From Thermoproteaceae archaeon (lineage in GTDB: Archaea > Thermoproteota > Thermoprotei > Thermoproteales > Thermoproteaceae), in the NCBI GenBank assembly GCA_015521775.1, contig WANN01000040.1:22129-86128 (forward strand): a stretch of 64,000 nucleotides of DNA. Reading direction: 5' to 3'. Every line of letters begins with the position of its first letter. The stretch's first letter is position 1. The notes beneath the pieces are model-generated. The model was given only the letters and a program-made list of their open reading frames with translations. It did not search any database and was not told the origin of the DNA. Shown here piece by piece: positions 34,039 to 42,605 of the stretch. The position numbers and the translations under genes were made by a program.

Positions 34039-35526
34039 ATGGCCGCCCAGAAAACGGGAATAATAATAGCGGTCATATTGCTCATAATAGGCCTCGTCGT
34101 GGGCTACTTCGCGGGACAAGCAGCGGCGCCGGCAGCCACTGAAACGGTTACTGTGACCGCCCCTGGCGCCGGAGCACAAGTCGTTACAGAGACAGTCACG
34201 CAGACAGTAACCACAACGCAGACTGTGACCGCCCCAGCCGCAGGTCCCAAGGAGATAGTGATCAGGGTTTGGGCTTCCGGCTCGCCTGTGGACGTGACTA
34301 GGGTGGACAACGTTGAGCGCGCCGCCGAGATCCTAAACAGGATGCTCGCCGCGGCCGGCGTCGGGGTCACTATTAGGGTTGAGAAGCAGTTCTTCCGCGG
34401 CGACTACATGGACAAGCTCACAGCGGCCTTCGCCGCGGGCGAGGCGCCCGACATAATAGCCATGAAGAACCTGCCGGAGCTGGTGGACGGTGGCTACGTG
34501 ATAGCGCTCGACGGCTATATAGACAAGTACTCGAGGCTCCTTGAGGACGTGTACGACGTGCTGTGGAGGGCCGTGACGTATAAGGGCCAGATATGGGCTC
34601 TGCCGCAGGACACCGAGGTGAGGCCCCTCTACTTTAGGAAGGATGTTTTGAGGAAGCTTGGGTGGAGCGAGGAGCAGATAGAGGCGTTGCCCGAGAGGAT
34701 CAGGAACGGCGAGGTGACGCTTCAGGACCTAATCCAGGTGGCAAAGGAGGCCATGGACAAGGGCCTGGTCAGGTGGGGCTTCTACCACAGGCCCAACTTC
34801 GGTGGGACGCCCTTCGTGATACTGTACTACCAGTATGGCGGCGTGCTCCAGGACGAGGCCACCGGCAAGCTGGTCCTCGATAGGCAGGCAATGCTCAAGA
34901 TGCTCCAGCTACTCTACAGGATGGCCCAGGTGGACAAGGTGCTCCCAGCGGACATGATAGGCACCGAGTGGAGGAAGATACACAGCGACTTCGTGAACGG
35001 TAGGGTGCTCTTCTGGTTTGGCGGTAGCTGGCACTGGAGCGAGTGGCAGAGGGTGGCATACCACGAGCAGCTTGGCAAACTCCCCGAGGACTACCTGTGG
35101 GAGAACGTTGGCTTCGCCCTGGTCCCGGCGCCCGAGCCCGGCCTGAGGCCAGCCACCCTGTCCAGCCCCTACCTGTACTACGTGACTGCCCAGTCGGAGA
35201 ACCCCGAGCTGGCGTTCCTGCTGATAGCCCTCGCCACCTCGGCGCCGCTGGACGCGATCCATGCCGTCGACAGCGCGCACCTGCCAGTCAGGAGGACGAC
35301 GGTGGAGCAGCCGTACTTCGCCCAGTCGGAGTTCCACAGGAAGATAGCGTACATGGTCGAGTACACGACGTTCGAGCCCTTGCACCCTGGCTGGTCCAAG
35401 TACAAGACCGCCTGGATAACCGCCATAACCAAGGTGGAGAAGGGCCAGGCCACGCCAGAGGAGGCGCTTGAGGAGATGGTGAACACGCTTAGGGCCGAGC
35501 TCGGGGACCAGTTAATAGTTAGGTAA
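34039..35526 (+). CDS. extracellular solute-binding protein of a CUT1 ABC importer
   Basis: This 495-residue protein has a short cytoplasmic tail, one N-terminal helix (IIIAVILLIIGLVVGYFAG) and a Thr/Val-rich stalk (ETVTQTVTTTQTVTAPAAG), the archaeal style of anchored binding protein. The two-lobed family 1 domain follows, with GEAPDIIAMKNLPELVDGG and a Tyr/Trp-rich C-terminal half (FWFGGSWHWSEWQ). The substrate cannot be read from the sequence. Next to inositol genes and a glycerophosphodiesterase, inositol or a glycerophosphodiester is likely, by inference. It starts leaderless from the duplicated promoter. Two permease genes follow. Confidence 0.88.
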   Translation: MAAQKTGIIIAVILLIIGLVVGYFAGQAAAPAATETVTVTAPGAGAQVVTETVTQTVTTTQTVTAPAAGPKEIVIRVWASGSPVDVTRVDNVERAAEILNRMLAAAGVGVTIRVEKQFFRGDYMDKLTAAFAAGEAPDIIAMKNLPELVDGGYVIALDGYIDKYSRLLEDVYDVLWRAVTYKGQIWALPQDTEVRPLYFRKDVLRKLGWSEEQIEALPERIRNGEVTLQDLIQVAKEAMDKGLVRWGFYHRPNFGGTPFVILYYQYGGVLQDEATGKLVLDRQAMLKMLQLLYRMAQVDKVLPADMIGTEWRKIHSDFVNGRVLFWFGGSWHWSEWQRVAYHEQLGKLPEDYLWENVGFALVPAPEPGLRPATLSSPYLYYVTAQSENPELAFLLIALATSAPLDAIHAVDSAHLPVRRTTVEQPYFAQSEFHRKIAYMVEYTTFEPLHPGWSKYKTAWITAITKVEKGQATPEEALEEMVNTLRAELGDQLIVR

Positions 35527-35561
35527 ATGCCTGTCTCTCCAAGTAAACGAACACCCTTTTT

Positions 35562-36554
35562 ATGATCCGGAAAAGGCTATCCAAGGTCTACGAGAGGATA
35601 GCCCCCTGGCTATTCCTCTCCCCAATGCTTGGCCTGACCGTATTTGCCTGGATACTCCCCGTGATATTGACAGTATATCTCAGCTTCACAGACCTAAGCC
35701 TCAAGAACTTCCTGGCCTTTATCAGGGACTTCTTCACGGACCAGGTGCGTTTCACGCTGGAGAACTTCCAGAGGATGTTCGCAGGCGGGGACCCCTACCT
35801 CGCCACCGTGCTTCAGGTGACCGTGTTGTACGTGGGCAGCGTCCTCGTGTTCAACGCGTTCTTCTCGCTGATAATGTCCATATCGATAGCCTACTTCATA
35901 CGTAACGAGGCGATCTCGACGGCGCTGAGGATACTTTGGCTCCTCCCAAGGATAATGCCGCCCGTGGTGTACGCATTACTTTGGCACTGGTTCATAGACC
36001 CTGACTATGGGCTCCTCAACAAGCTGCTCGCCAGCGTGGGGATACCGCAGTCGTTGTTGCCCAGCAGCTGGCTGCTCGACCCGCCCTACTCCCAGCTCCT
36101 CATGATAATGATAAACGGGTACGTGGGGGCGAGCTTCGGCATGATAATATATACCGCCGCGATAAAGTCCATACCTAGCGACATACTTAACGCGGCCTAC
36201 GTGGACGGGGCCTCCGAGTTCCAGGTGGCCAGGCGGATAATAATCCCCATGCTCAAGTGGCCCATGCTCTTCGTGGTGTCCTGGCAGACCCTCAGCCTGT
36301 TGGCCTCCTACGAGTACATACTGGCCGTATGGGGCGCGGGAGGGGGATCGGAGGGCGTGGGCATAGCCAGGGCGGCGAACGTCATGGTGTGGTCCCTCTA
36401 CTCGTACACGAAGGCCTTCAACGACTACCAGTACGGCTATGCCTCGGCCATCTCGCTGATGCTTGTCTTCATCGGGGTCGCGCTGATATACCTTTACTTC
36501 AAGATATTCGGCTTCAAGAGGCTCATGGAGCCCAGCAAGGTGCTTGAGAGATGA
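35562..36554 (+). CDS. ABC sugar permease (MalF/UgpA type)
   Basis: This is one of two membrane subunits of the importer. It has six membrane segments and the EAA loop AAYVDGASEFQVARRIIIPMLKW that contacts the ATPase. The N-terminal APWLFLSPMLGLTVFAWILPV and family motif LPRIMPPVVYALLWHW fit the UgpA/MalF group, with a length of 330 residues. It lies 35 nt after the binding-protein gene and overlaps the second permease by 4 nt (ATGA), so the three form one operon. The ATPase partner is encoded divergently at 32843-33910. Confidence 0.92.
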   Translation: MIRKRLSKVYERIAPWLFLSPMLGLTVFAWILPVILTVYLSFTDLSLKNFLAFIRDFFTDQVRFTLENFQRMFAGGDPYLATVLQVTVLYVGSVLVFNAFFSLIMSISIAYFIRNEAISTALRILWLLPRIMPPVVYALLWHWFIDPDYGLLNKLLASVGIPQSLLPSSWLLDPPYSQLLMIMINGYVGASFGMIIYTAAIKSIPSDILNAAYVDGASEFQVARRIIIPMLKWPMLFVVSWQTLSLLASYEYILAVWGAGGGSEGVGIARAANVMVWSLYSYTKAFNDYQYGYASAISLMLVFIGVALIYLYFKIFGFKRLMEPSKVLER

Positions 36555-37414
36555 GGCGCAGGGCCTTCGACGTAGCTGCCAAGTACGTGGTGGTCCTCAT
36601 CACGGCTGTCATACCCCTGATACCGGTGGTGGCCATGTTCCTCTGGCTGTTCATGCAGAGCGTGAGCGGCCGCGTCATACTCAGCCTAATACCGGCCGAG
36701 CTGACACTGGACAACTGGAGGTTCCTCTGGTCACCGGTACAGGCAGGCCTCAAGGAGTACCCGAACATTTGGCCCGTAGCGTTCAACTCGCTTCTATTAG
36801 CCCTCACCGTGTCCGGCATAGTGGTATTCGTGAGCACTATGGGCGGCTACTCGCTTTCCAGGATGGACTTCAGGGGCCGGTCCGCCCTCATGCAGTTCAT
36901 CATAGCCCTACACGCGTTCCCCAGCATAATACTCCTCATAGCCCTCTTCATACTCCTCAACGCCGTGGGGCTCTACGGCAAGGGCTACATGACGCTCCTC
37001 GGCATAGCCCTCATCAAGGCCGGCCTCGAGATACCCATGGCCACCTGGATAATAAAGGGCTTCTTCGACTCGATCCCCTGGGACGTGGAGAGGGCGGCAT
37101 TCGTGGACGGGGCGGGCAGGTGGAGGACCTGGAGGAGCGTCATACTGCCCCAAATACTCCCAGGCATAGGCGCCGTCTCCATATTCTCCTTCCTGGCGGG
37201 CTGGTCCGAGTTCGTCATGGTGTACACCTTCATAAAGGACGAGGCCTACTACACCCTGTCCATACTGATATACTACCTAATAGGCGAGTTCAAGTACATC
37301 GACTGGGGCCTCCTCGCCGCCATGGGCCTATTCTACACTATACCCACCATAATATTCTTCGGCACGTCCCAGCGCCTCCTCCTCAAGATATACGTGGGCG
37401 GAGTAAAGAGGTGA
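36551..37414 (+). CDS. ABC sugar permease (MalG/UgpE type)
   Basis: This is the second membrane subunit of the importer, 287 residues with six helices. The EAA loop reads VERAAFVDGAGRWRTWRSVILPQILP. The central LSRMDFRGRSALMQFIIALHAFPSIILLIALF is typical of MalG and UgpE. It begins inside the stop of the previous permease gene (ATGA), showing coupled translation. Together with the binding protein and ATPase it makes a complete CUT1 importer beside the inositol genes. Confidence 0.92.
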   Translation: MRRRAFDVAAKYVVVLITAVIPLIPVVAMFLWLFMQSVSGRVILSLIPAELTLDNWRFLWSPVQAGLKEYPNIWPVAFNSLLLALTVSGIVVFVSTMGGYSLSRMDFRGRSALMQFIIALHAFPSIILLIALFILLNAVGLYGKGYMTLLGIALIKAGLEIPMATWIIKGFFDSIPWDVERAAFVDGAGRWRTWRSVILPQILPGIGAVSIFSFLAGWSEFVMVYTFIKDEAYYTLSILIYYLIGEFKYIDWGLLAAMGLFYTIPTIIFFGTSQRLLLKIYVGGVKR

Positions 37415-37479
37415 CCTGGGCCCTAACCAATCCCCTGTAAACGTTTTGGTAGCTGCGCGGTGGGACTTGCTACGCGGCC

Positions 37480-37797
37480 TCATAGCTCCATACCGTAGCT
37501 GATGGCCTCAGCCACTATGCCCACCTCGCGCCTCTTCCTCTCGAACTCCTCGGGCGTGTAGCATAGGGCCTCTACGTCGACCCCTGGCCTGACGCCGCTG
37601 TCCCTGATGGCCTTCAGGACGCGTGAAGTCCTGTCGGTGAAGTGCATGCCGTGGAAGCGGGCCGAAACCACTATTAGGTCCACGTCGGAGTCCCTGAGCG
37701 CGGTGCCCCTGGCCCTCGAGCCGAACAGTATTATCCTTGCGTCTGGGAACTCCCTCCTAATTGCCTCGGCCACCCTCGCCGCGAGGGGGTCAACCAT
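37480..37797 (-). CDS. minimal nucleotidyltransferase (MNT), partner of a HEPN protein
   Basis: This 105-residue DNA polymerase beta-type nucleotidyltransferase has the motif ILFGSRARGTALRDSDVDLIVV, which carries the Gly-Ser and two metal-binding Asp residues. The third carboxylate is probably the Asp in GVDVEAL. It overlaps the preceding HEPN gene by 8 nt. HEPN/MNT pairs are common toxin-antitoxin modules in thermophilic archaea, in which the MNT protein can adenylylate and silence the HEPN ribonuclease. Activity of this pair is not proven by sequence. Confidence 0.85.
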   Translation of the reverse strand: MVDPLAARVAEAIRREFPDARIILFGSRARGTALRDSDVDLIVVSARFHGMHFTDRTSRVLKAIRDSGVRPGVDVEALCYTPEEFERKRREVGIVAEAISYGMEL

Positions 37798-38176
37798 GGA
37801 GACGGCCCTCGCAGAACCTCAATATGAGGCGGGCCTTCTCGAGGTGCGCCACGGCCATGTTGCGGTTGTAGAGGGTTGCCGGGACGCCGTTGGCAGCGTC
37901 GGGATAGCGCGTCACGACGTACTCTGGGGTCAGGTCCATGGCAGCGTCGAGGAGCTCCTCGTCGTCGACGCCAAGCGACTCGAGGAGCTCCAATAGGTTG
38001 TGGGTCCTTGGGGGAAGCTCAGCCTTCACGTGCATGTACACCGCCTTTAGGGCCTTCTCGGCGGCCTGCTGGGAGAAGAACACCGAAGCGTAGTAACGCC
38101 CAGCCTCTAACAATGCCTCGGCTGTCCTCGCATCCTCAAGGGCCTGTAGCCACATCCTCCTGACCTCCTCCCTCAC
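37790..38176 (-). CDS. HEPN-domain protein
   Basis: This all-helical HEPN protein has the usual phrase YASVFFSQQAAEKALKAVYM followed by THNLLELLESLG. The candidate RNase motif is weak: a clear R-x4-6-H with both residues in place is not obvious, so it may be a non-cleaving HEPN. The frame extends to GTG 38191, but a TATA-like gtttatat on the minus strand near 38198-38207 favours GTG 38176. It is co-transcribed with the MNT gene downstream. The pair is either a toxin-antitoxin system or a remnant of one. Confidence 0.8.
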   Translation of the reverse strand: MREEVRRMWLQALEDARTAEALLEAGRYYASVFFSQQAAEKALKAVYMHVKAELPPRTHNLLELLESLGVDDEELLDAAMDLTPEYVVTRYPDAANGVPATLYNRNMAVAHLEKARLILRFCEGRLHG

Positions 38177-38275
38177 ACTGACGACCCGCACATACAGATA
38201 TAAACAAACCGCAGCGCCAGCGGCCTCGGGCCCGGGACGGGACGCACATTTTTAAGTTGTAGGGACACATAGCCA

Positions 38276-39109
38276 ATGGTAGTCATCGACATGCACGTGC
38301 ACATACCCGTGGACGAGTTTCTAGGCTTCCTTGGGGACTTTGCGGAACCTGCGTTACGGTACTTCAATGCGGACGTGGGGCGTAGGGAAGTCAAGGAGGT
38401 TTTGGACTGGTTTGCATCGCTGGGCATAGACTACGTGGTGGTGCTCCCCATAGACTCCACCTCCTTCCTCGGCCGCCGGGTGGGCAACGACGTTGTGGCT
38501 TCCCTTGCGAGGGATGACAGGGTCGTGGGGTTCTGTAGCGTGGATCCCCACAGTAGGTACGCCGTGGCGGAGCTGAGGAGGTGCGTCAGGGAGCTGGGTC
38601 TGAGGGGCCTGAAGCTGCATCCCCAGCTGCAGGGCTTCGACCCATCGGACCCAGCTGTGTGGCCCATATACGAGGAGGCCCAGGAGCTGGGGATACCCGT
38701 GATCTTCCACACGGGCACGTCAGGCATAGGCGCGGGGCTGCCGGGGGGAGGCGGGCTGCGGTTGGAGTTGGGGAGGCCTATGAGGATAGACCCAGTAGCG
38801 GCAAGCTTCCCCGACCTGCCCATAGTGCTGGCCCACGGGGGGTGGCCGTGGACCGACGAGGCCATAGCCATGGCCCTCCACAAGGCCAACGTGTACGTGG
38901 ACCTCAGCGGGTGGTCCCCCAGGTACATGCCGGAGTCCATATGGAGATACTCGAGGCACCCGGCGCTGGCAAGGAAGCTGCTCTACGGCAGCGACTACCC
39001 ATTCATAAGCCCGGAGAGGTGGCTAGAGGAGTTCAGGTCGGCCCCCGTAAAGGACGAGGCGCGCCCACTGGTGCTTGGGGACAACGCGAGGAGGGTCCTA
39101 GACATATAG
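38276..39109 (+). CDS. amidohydrolase-2 family metal-dependent hydrolase or decarboxylase
   Basis: This TIM-barrel protein of 277 residues has the metal site HVH in IDMHVHIP, KLHPQLQGF, the His in VIFHTG, LAHGGWPWTDEA, and the closing Asp in YGSDYPFIS. This set defines the amidohydrolase-2 group, which includes ACMSD-like decarboxylases and lactone hydrolases. The exact substrate cannot be told. A TATA-like ttttaag at 38250-38256 gives a leaderless ATG 38276. It is a single gene between the HEPN/MNT pair and the broken ATPase gene, so context offers no further clue. Confidence 0.85.
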   Translation: MVVIDMHVHIPVDEFLGFLGDFAEPALRYFNADVGRREVKEVLDWFASLGIDYVVVLPIDSTSFLGRRVGNDVVASLARDDRVVGFCSVDPHSRYAVAELRRCVRELGLRGLKLHPQLQGFDPSDPAVWPIYEEAQELGIPVIFHTGTSGIGAGLPGGGGLRLELGRPMRIDPVAASFPDLPIVLAHGGWPWTDEAIAMALHKANVYVDLSGWSPRYMPESIWRYSRHPALARKLLYGSDYPFISPERWLEEFRSAPVKDEARPLVLGDNARRVLDI

Positions 39110-39177
39110 CGGCCCCACATAGCGGGCCAGCACAAATGTTATACGCCTAGCCGCGGGCAAAAGCGTGGTCCTCGGCC

Positions 39178-40310
39178 GTGTCAGGTTGGGTGGGGAGGCT
39201 GGGCACGCTGGAGGTGAGGTTCGTGGACAGGGAGGCGGAGCTGGCCTCGCTGTTGAGGGACCTCACGACGCCCACGGTGGACGTGGCCGTGATTTACGGG
39301 CCTAAGGGCTGCGGCAAGACGGAGCTGCTCAGAGCCACCTCCTCCCGGCCCCCCGTGGAGGACCTGTACGTGGCATACGCCGACCTACAGGGCGGAGCCA
39401 TGGACGCGCTGGTGCCGGGGGCCGCACATGGGAGCCCGTCGCGGACGTGGTGAGGGAGGCCCTGGGGGCCCTGCATCCCCTGGCCAGCCTAACGGTTGGG
39501 CTCGTGGAAAGGCTGCGCGGCCTGTTGAGGGTCGCGGGCGCTGTGCTCCTCGCGGCGGGCAAGAACGTGGTGCTGGTCCTCGACGAGCTTGACAGGGGGC
39601 TAGTGGAGGCGGCGCGCCTGGGAAGGCCGCGGGCGCTTGTTGAGGGACTTGCCAAGTGGGTCGACGAGGTCACGTCGCGGGAACGCTGGCCGGAGCTCCT
39701 GGGCCTCCCAGTGCGGTCCCTAGTTGTGACGAGCAGCGACCAGGCCGTGGCGGGGGACATAGCCTCGGTGGGGGGCCTCACGGGTAAGGGCGGGCTACAC
39801 GTGTCGCTCCTGTGGAACCTGCCCCGGGAAGCCTTCCTGGAACTGCTCGGCGATGCTGGGGCGCCGCGGGTGGACGGGGAGCTCCTCTGGAGGCTCCTTG
39901 GGGGGAACGCGAGGGCCCTCAGGGAGCTGGCCCTGGACCACGGGTGGGACGTCGAGGCCTGGCTCTCGGAGGAGGTCGTGCCCAAGGTGCAGGCGGCCAT
40001 AGTGGAGGAGAAGTCCGCCATGGGCCTGGACAGCACGGCCGACGTGCAGCGCCGCATAGGCTCCCCCAGCCCCGACGAGCTCGTCTCGGAGACCCCGCTG
40101 AGGCTCGGCCCCCTACTCGACGGCAACGTGCTGGTCCCCGTGGCCGGCGCCCGCAAGCTGACGGCCCTCCCAAGGGAGCCCTGGATAGGCGCCGTGTACG
40201 CATACCAGTTGCCCGCCTACTACTGGGCCCTCGGCGCCATGGCGGAGCGTCAAACCATACGCATAGGCCCAAGCGACGTGGTTGCAGCGGCCCAACGAGG
40301 CGTGCTCTGA
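39178..40310 (+). pseudogene. archaeal P-loop ATPase interrupted by a frameshift
   Basis: Two frames together encode one ATPase of about 377 residues. The first part (39178-39453) has FVDREAELASLL and Walker A YGPKGCGKTELL. The second (39447-40310) has Walker B VVLVLDELDRG and sensor VVTSSDQAVAG. Reading the second frame upstream continues the protein as TWEPVADVVREALGAL, so the break falls at the GGGGG run at 39417-39421. One more G there would restore a single frame. It may be a recent mutation, an assembly error in a homopolymer, or a programmed -1 shift. Its start FVDRE resembles the intact ATPase at 44177. Confidence 0.75.
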
Positions 40311-40487
40311 ATTCTACTGGCCACCCCCAAGAGGTTTGGCCTACCAGCCCTGACGGGAACGGCGTTCGGCCCTCCAGGTGCACGTCACTGCTCGGTCGTC
40401 CCGACAGCCCTCCACACCGTGCTGTGTATTTAACGGTCCTTTATATGCATAGCCCAACACGGTGGGGTAGCTGTGCGTGGGGGAGAC

Positions 40488-41135
40488 TCAGCTGGTTGGA
40501 GCCGCAGCTGAGGCCCTGCCTAGGGCCATGTACATGAGTAGGTGGCCCACAAAGGAGAGGAGGCCGCCGATTCCGAAGAGCCATAGGACTAGGTCGACGA
40601 TGTAGAGTATCGCGGCGGCCAGAAACGTCCCGTCCCTGTACTTGTCGTGTAGGCGAAAGGCCAGCACGACGAATGCGAGTATGTACCCTATAAACGCAAG
40701 GATGCCTCCAATGAAGAACAGCGCCATGACGCCCATGAACGGCGACATCATGCCGGGGGACGGGAGCCCGCCCATCCATGCCATCATGGCGGTTGCCAGG
40801 AAGACCAGCCCTATTATTATCAGCACGATGCCGACGCCCATCAACGTGGTGCCCGTATAGGGCGCGCCGAACCTGCCGTCGACCTGTGAGAGCACGTGTA
40901 GCCCCCTCCTCATCTTTACGAAGAGCCCGAGCAGGGCCACTATGGCGGACGCCAGGAAAAGCACCGCCATCCCCATCAGGATGCCGGGGGCGAAGGCCGC
41001 CATCATGGGCGGGGCCATAAAGCCCATGGCCATCATGGTTCCCATGCCGAGAAGCGGCGCGGCGAAGGCCATTAACGCACTCACCATGAGAAAGAGAATG
41101 CCGGCGCGCACATCCCTGAGTCCCTCCTGTTCCAT
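40488..41135 (-). CDS. DUF973-family membrane protein (copy 2)
   Basis: This 215-residue paralog of the protein at 21163-21846 has the same plan. GLRDVRAGILFLMVSA is the first helix, GLHVLSQVDGRFGAPYTGTTLMGVG the middle, and GGLLSFVGHLLMYMALG the end. Five or six membrane segments are visible, with a Met-rich region (MGTMMAMGFMAPPMMAAF, then MMAWMGG and MMSPFMG) that the other copy lacks. Met-rich stretches can bind copper or be membrane-embedded; which applies here is unknown. About 177 nt before it, to the ATPase relic, contain nothing evident. Confidence 0.8.
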   Translation of the reverse strand: MEQEGLRDVRAGILFLMVSALMAFAAPLLGMGTMMAMGFMAPPMMAAFAPGILMGMAVLFLASAIVALLGLFVKMRRGLHVLSQVDGRFGAPYTGTTLMGVGIVLIIIGLVFLATAMMAWMGGLPSPGMMSPFMGVMALFFIGGILAFIGYILAFVVLAFRLHDKYRDGTFLAAAILYIVDLVLWLFGIGGLLSFVGHLLMYMALGRASAAAPTS

Positions 41136-41170
41136 GGGATATATCCGAGCAGGGTTAATTATGTGTTTGG

Positions 41171-42382
41171 CTACCTGTCAGCCTCGGGGGGGAAGTAGCC
41201 GAACGAGCCGTATATGGCGGGGAGGTCCATGAGCCTCGAGCCGAGACACGCCCTCATGAAGGCCCTGAGGTTCTGCCAGCTGGGCGTGCTTATCCTCACC
41301 CTGTACGGCTTTAGGCTGTCGTCCGACACCACGTGGAAGAAGTAGCGGCCGCGTCCCCCCTCCGTCATGCCGTGCGCCTCGCCAGGGGGGACCCTCATGG
41401 TGAGGTACTGGGTGAACCTCACCTGGTCGTCCGTCGCCCTGGGCCTCAAGTTCGGCGGTATCCTCTCAAGCATCCTGTGGCCGGCCAAGGCCCCCTCGGG
41501 AATGTCCTTTATGGCCTGCCTAATTATGCGCGCGCTCTCCCTCATCTCCCCGATACGCACCATGGTCCTGGCAAGCGAGTCGCCCCCATCCTCCACCACC
41601 ACGTTCCACTCCACCTGATCGTACACGCCGTAGCGGAGGTCCCTCCGCGTGTCGTAGTCTATACCCGACCCGCGGGCCCCTGGCCCCGTGGCGCCCAGCT
41701 TAGCTGCCTCGTCCCTGCTCACGTATCCCACATCCTTAAGCCTGCTGTAGCCCACTGGGTTCTTTATCACCAGCCTCACCAGCTCGTCCAGCTTCCTCTC
41801 CAGGAACTCCAGGTAGCCGAGGACTTTCTCGTAGAAGGCCTTGGGAGGGGCGAACCTGAACCCCCCCGGCACTATGGTCGAGGGGGTGGTGCGGGAGCCG
41901 GTGGAGACCGCCCATAGGTCCACGAGGAGTTCCCTCAGGCCGTAGGCCCACATGAAGCCCGTGGAGCTGCCGATCATGATGGCGTGGAGGCCTAGGTCGT
42001 ACAGGTGCGTGCTGATGCGCGAGAGCTCGGCAAATATGGTCCTCAAGTATTCGGCCCTCGGCGACACGTCCAGATCCAGCAACCTCTCCACGGCCATCAC
42101 GTAGGCCCAGGTCACGTTGATGGCGTCCGGCAGGGACATCCTTTCGAAGAGCGGTATATTGTGGACATATATGCGGGTCTCGCCCAGCTTCTCCATGGTC
42201 CTGTGGACATAGCCGGGGTCCGGCTGTATGCCGACGATTATATCGCCGTCCACCTCCAGTATTATCCTCATGTGGCCGCTCGACGGGTGTTGGGGACCGT
42301 AAAATATCTCGAGGGTCCGTCTCCCCCCGCGGGCGGGCTCCTCCTTTAGGACCAGCCCGTAATCCTCCATCCTCATGGCCAT
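41171..42382 (-). CDS. NuoD-like 49-kDa subunit of NADH/F420H2-type complex I, isolated
   Basis: This 403-residue protein matches the 49-kDa quinone-site subunit of complex I and related hydrogenases. It has FYGPQHPSSGHMRIILEVDGD, GYVHRTMEKLGE, DAINVTWAYVMAVERLL, GARGSGIDYDTRRD, and VRISTPSWQNLRAF near the end. NiFe-hydrogenase Cys pairs are absent, so it is of the Nuo type. A TATA-like gatttatag on the minus strand (42399-42408) supports ATG 42382 rather than the open frame to 42469. No other nuo gene is in the window, which is unusual for a subunit that acts only in a complex. Confidence 0.87.
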   Translation of the reverse strand: MAMRMEDYGLVLKEEPARGGRRTLEIFYGPQHPSSGHMRIILEVDGDIIVGIQPDPGYVHRTMEKLGETRIYVHNIPLFERMSLPDAINVTWAYVMAVERLLDLDVSPRAEYLRTIFAELSRISTHLYDLGLHAIMIGSSTGFMWAYGLRELLVDLWAVSTGSRTTPSTIVPGGFRFAPPKAFYEKVLGYLEFLERKLDELVRLVIKNPVGYSRLKDVGYVSRDEAAKLGATGPGARGSGIDYDTRRDLRYGVYDQVEWNVVVEDGGDSLARTMVRIGEMRESARIIRQAIKDIPEGALAGHRMLERIPPNLRPRATDDQVRFTQYLTMRVPPGEAHGMTEGGRGRYFFHVVSDDSLKPYRVRISTPSWQNLRAFMRACLGSRLMDLPAIYGSFGYFPPEADR

Positions 42383-42413
42383 GCCACGTGGGACTACGCC
42401 TATAAATCCGTTG

Positions 42414-42605
42414 CTATATGTATTCCTGCTCGGGCTTCCGTGTGGGCCCCGGGAGGAAGAGTGCCGCAAGGGCCTGCTTGAACACCACGACCCTAATACC
42501 GCCAGCCTCTATGACCAGTTTGGACCCGTCCTCTTCAACGACCCTTCCCCTGACCTCGCGCCCATTGCATAGGGAGGCTATTACCTCTACGCCGACGTAC
42601 TCCAT
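42414..42605 (-). CDS. small LSm/Sm-like protein (63 aa), tentative
   Basis: The protein begins MEYVGVEVIASLCNGREVRG and continues with RVVEEDGSKLVIEAGGIRVVVFKQALAALFLPG. The order of strands with an NGREVRGRV turn and a D-x-(S/N)-KLVIE strand resembles the Sm fold, which binds U-rich RNA as a ring. The match is by eye and the typical Sm2 motif is weak, so this stays tentative. The frame continues to 42737, but a strong TATA-like tatatataaaaagg on the minus strand (42622-42636) fixes the leaderless start at ATG 42605. It is 31 nt from the NuoD gene on the same strand. Confidence 0.55.
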   Translation of the reverse strand: MEYVGVEVIASLCNGREVRGRVVEEDGSKLVIEAGGIRVVVFKQALAALFLPGPTRKPEQEYI

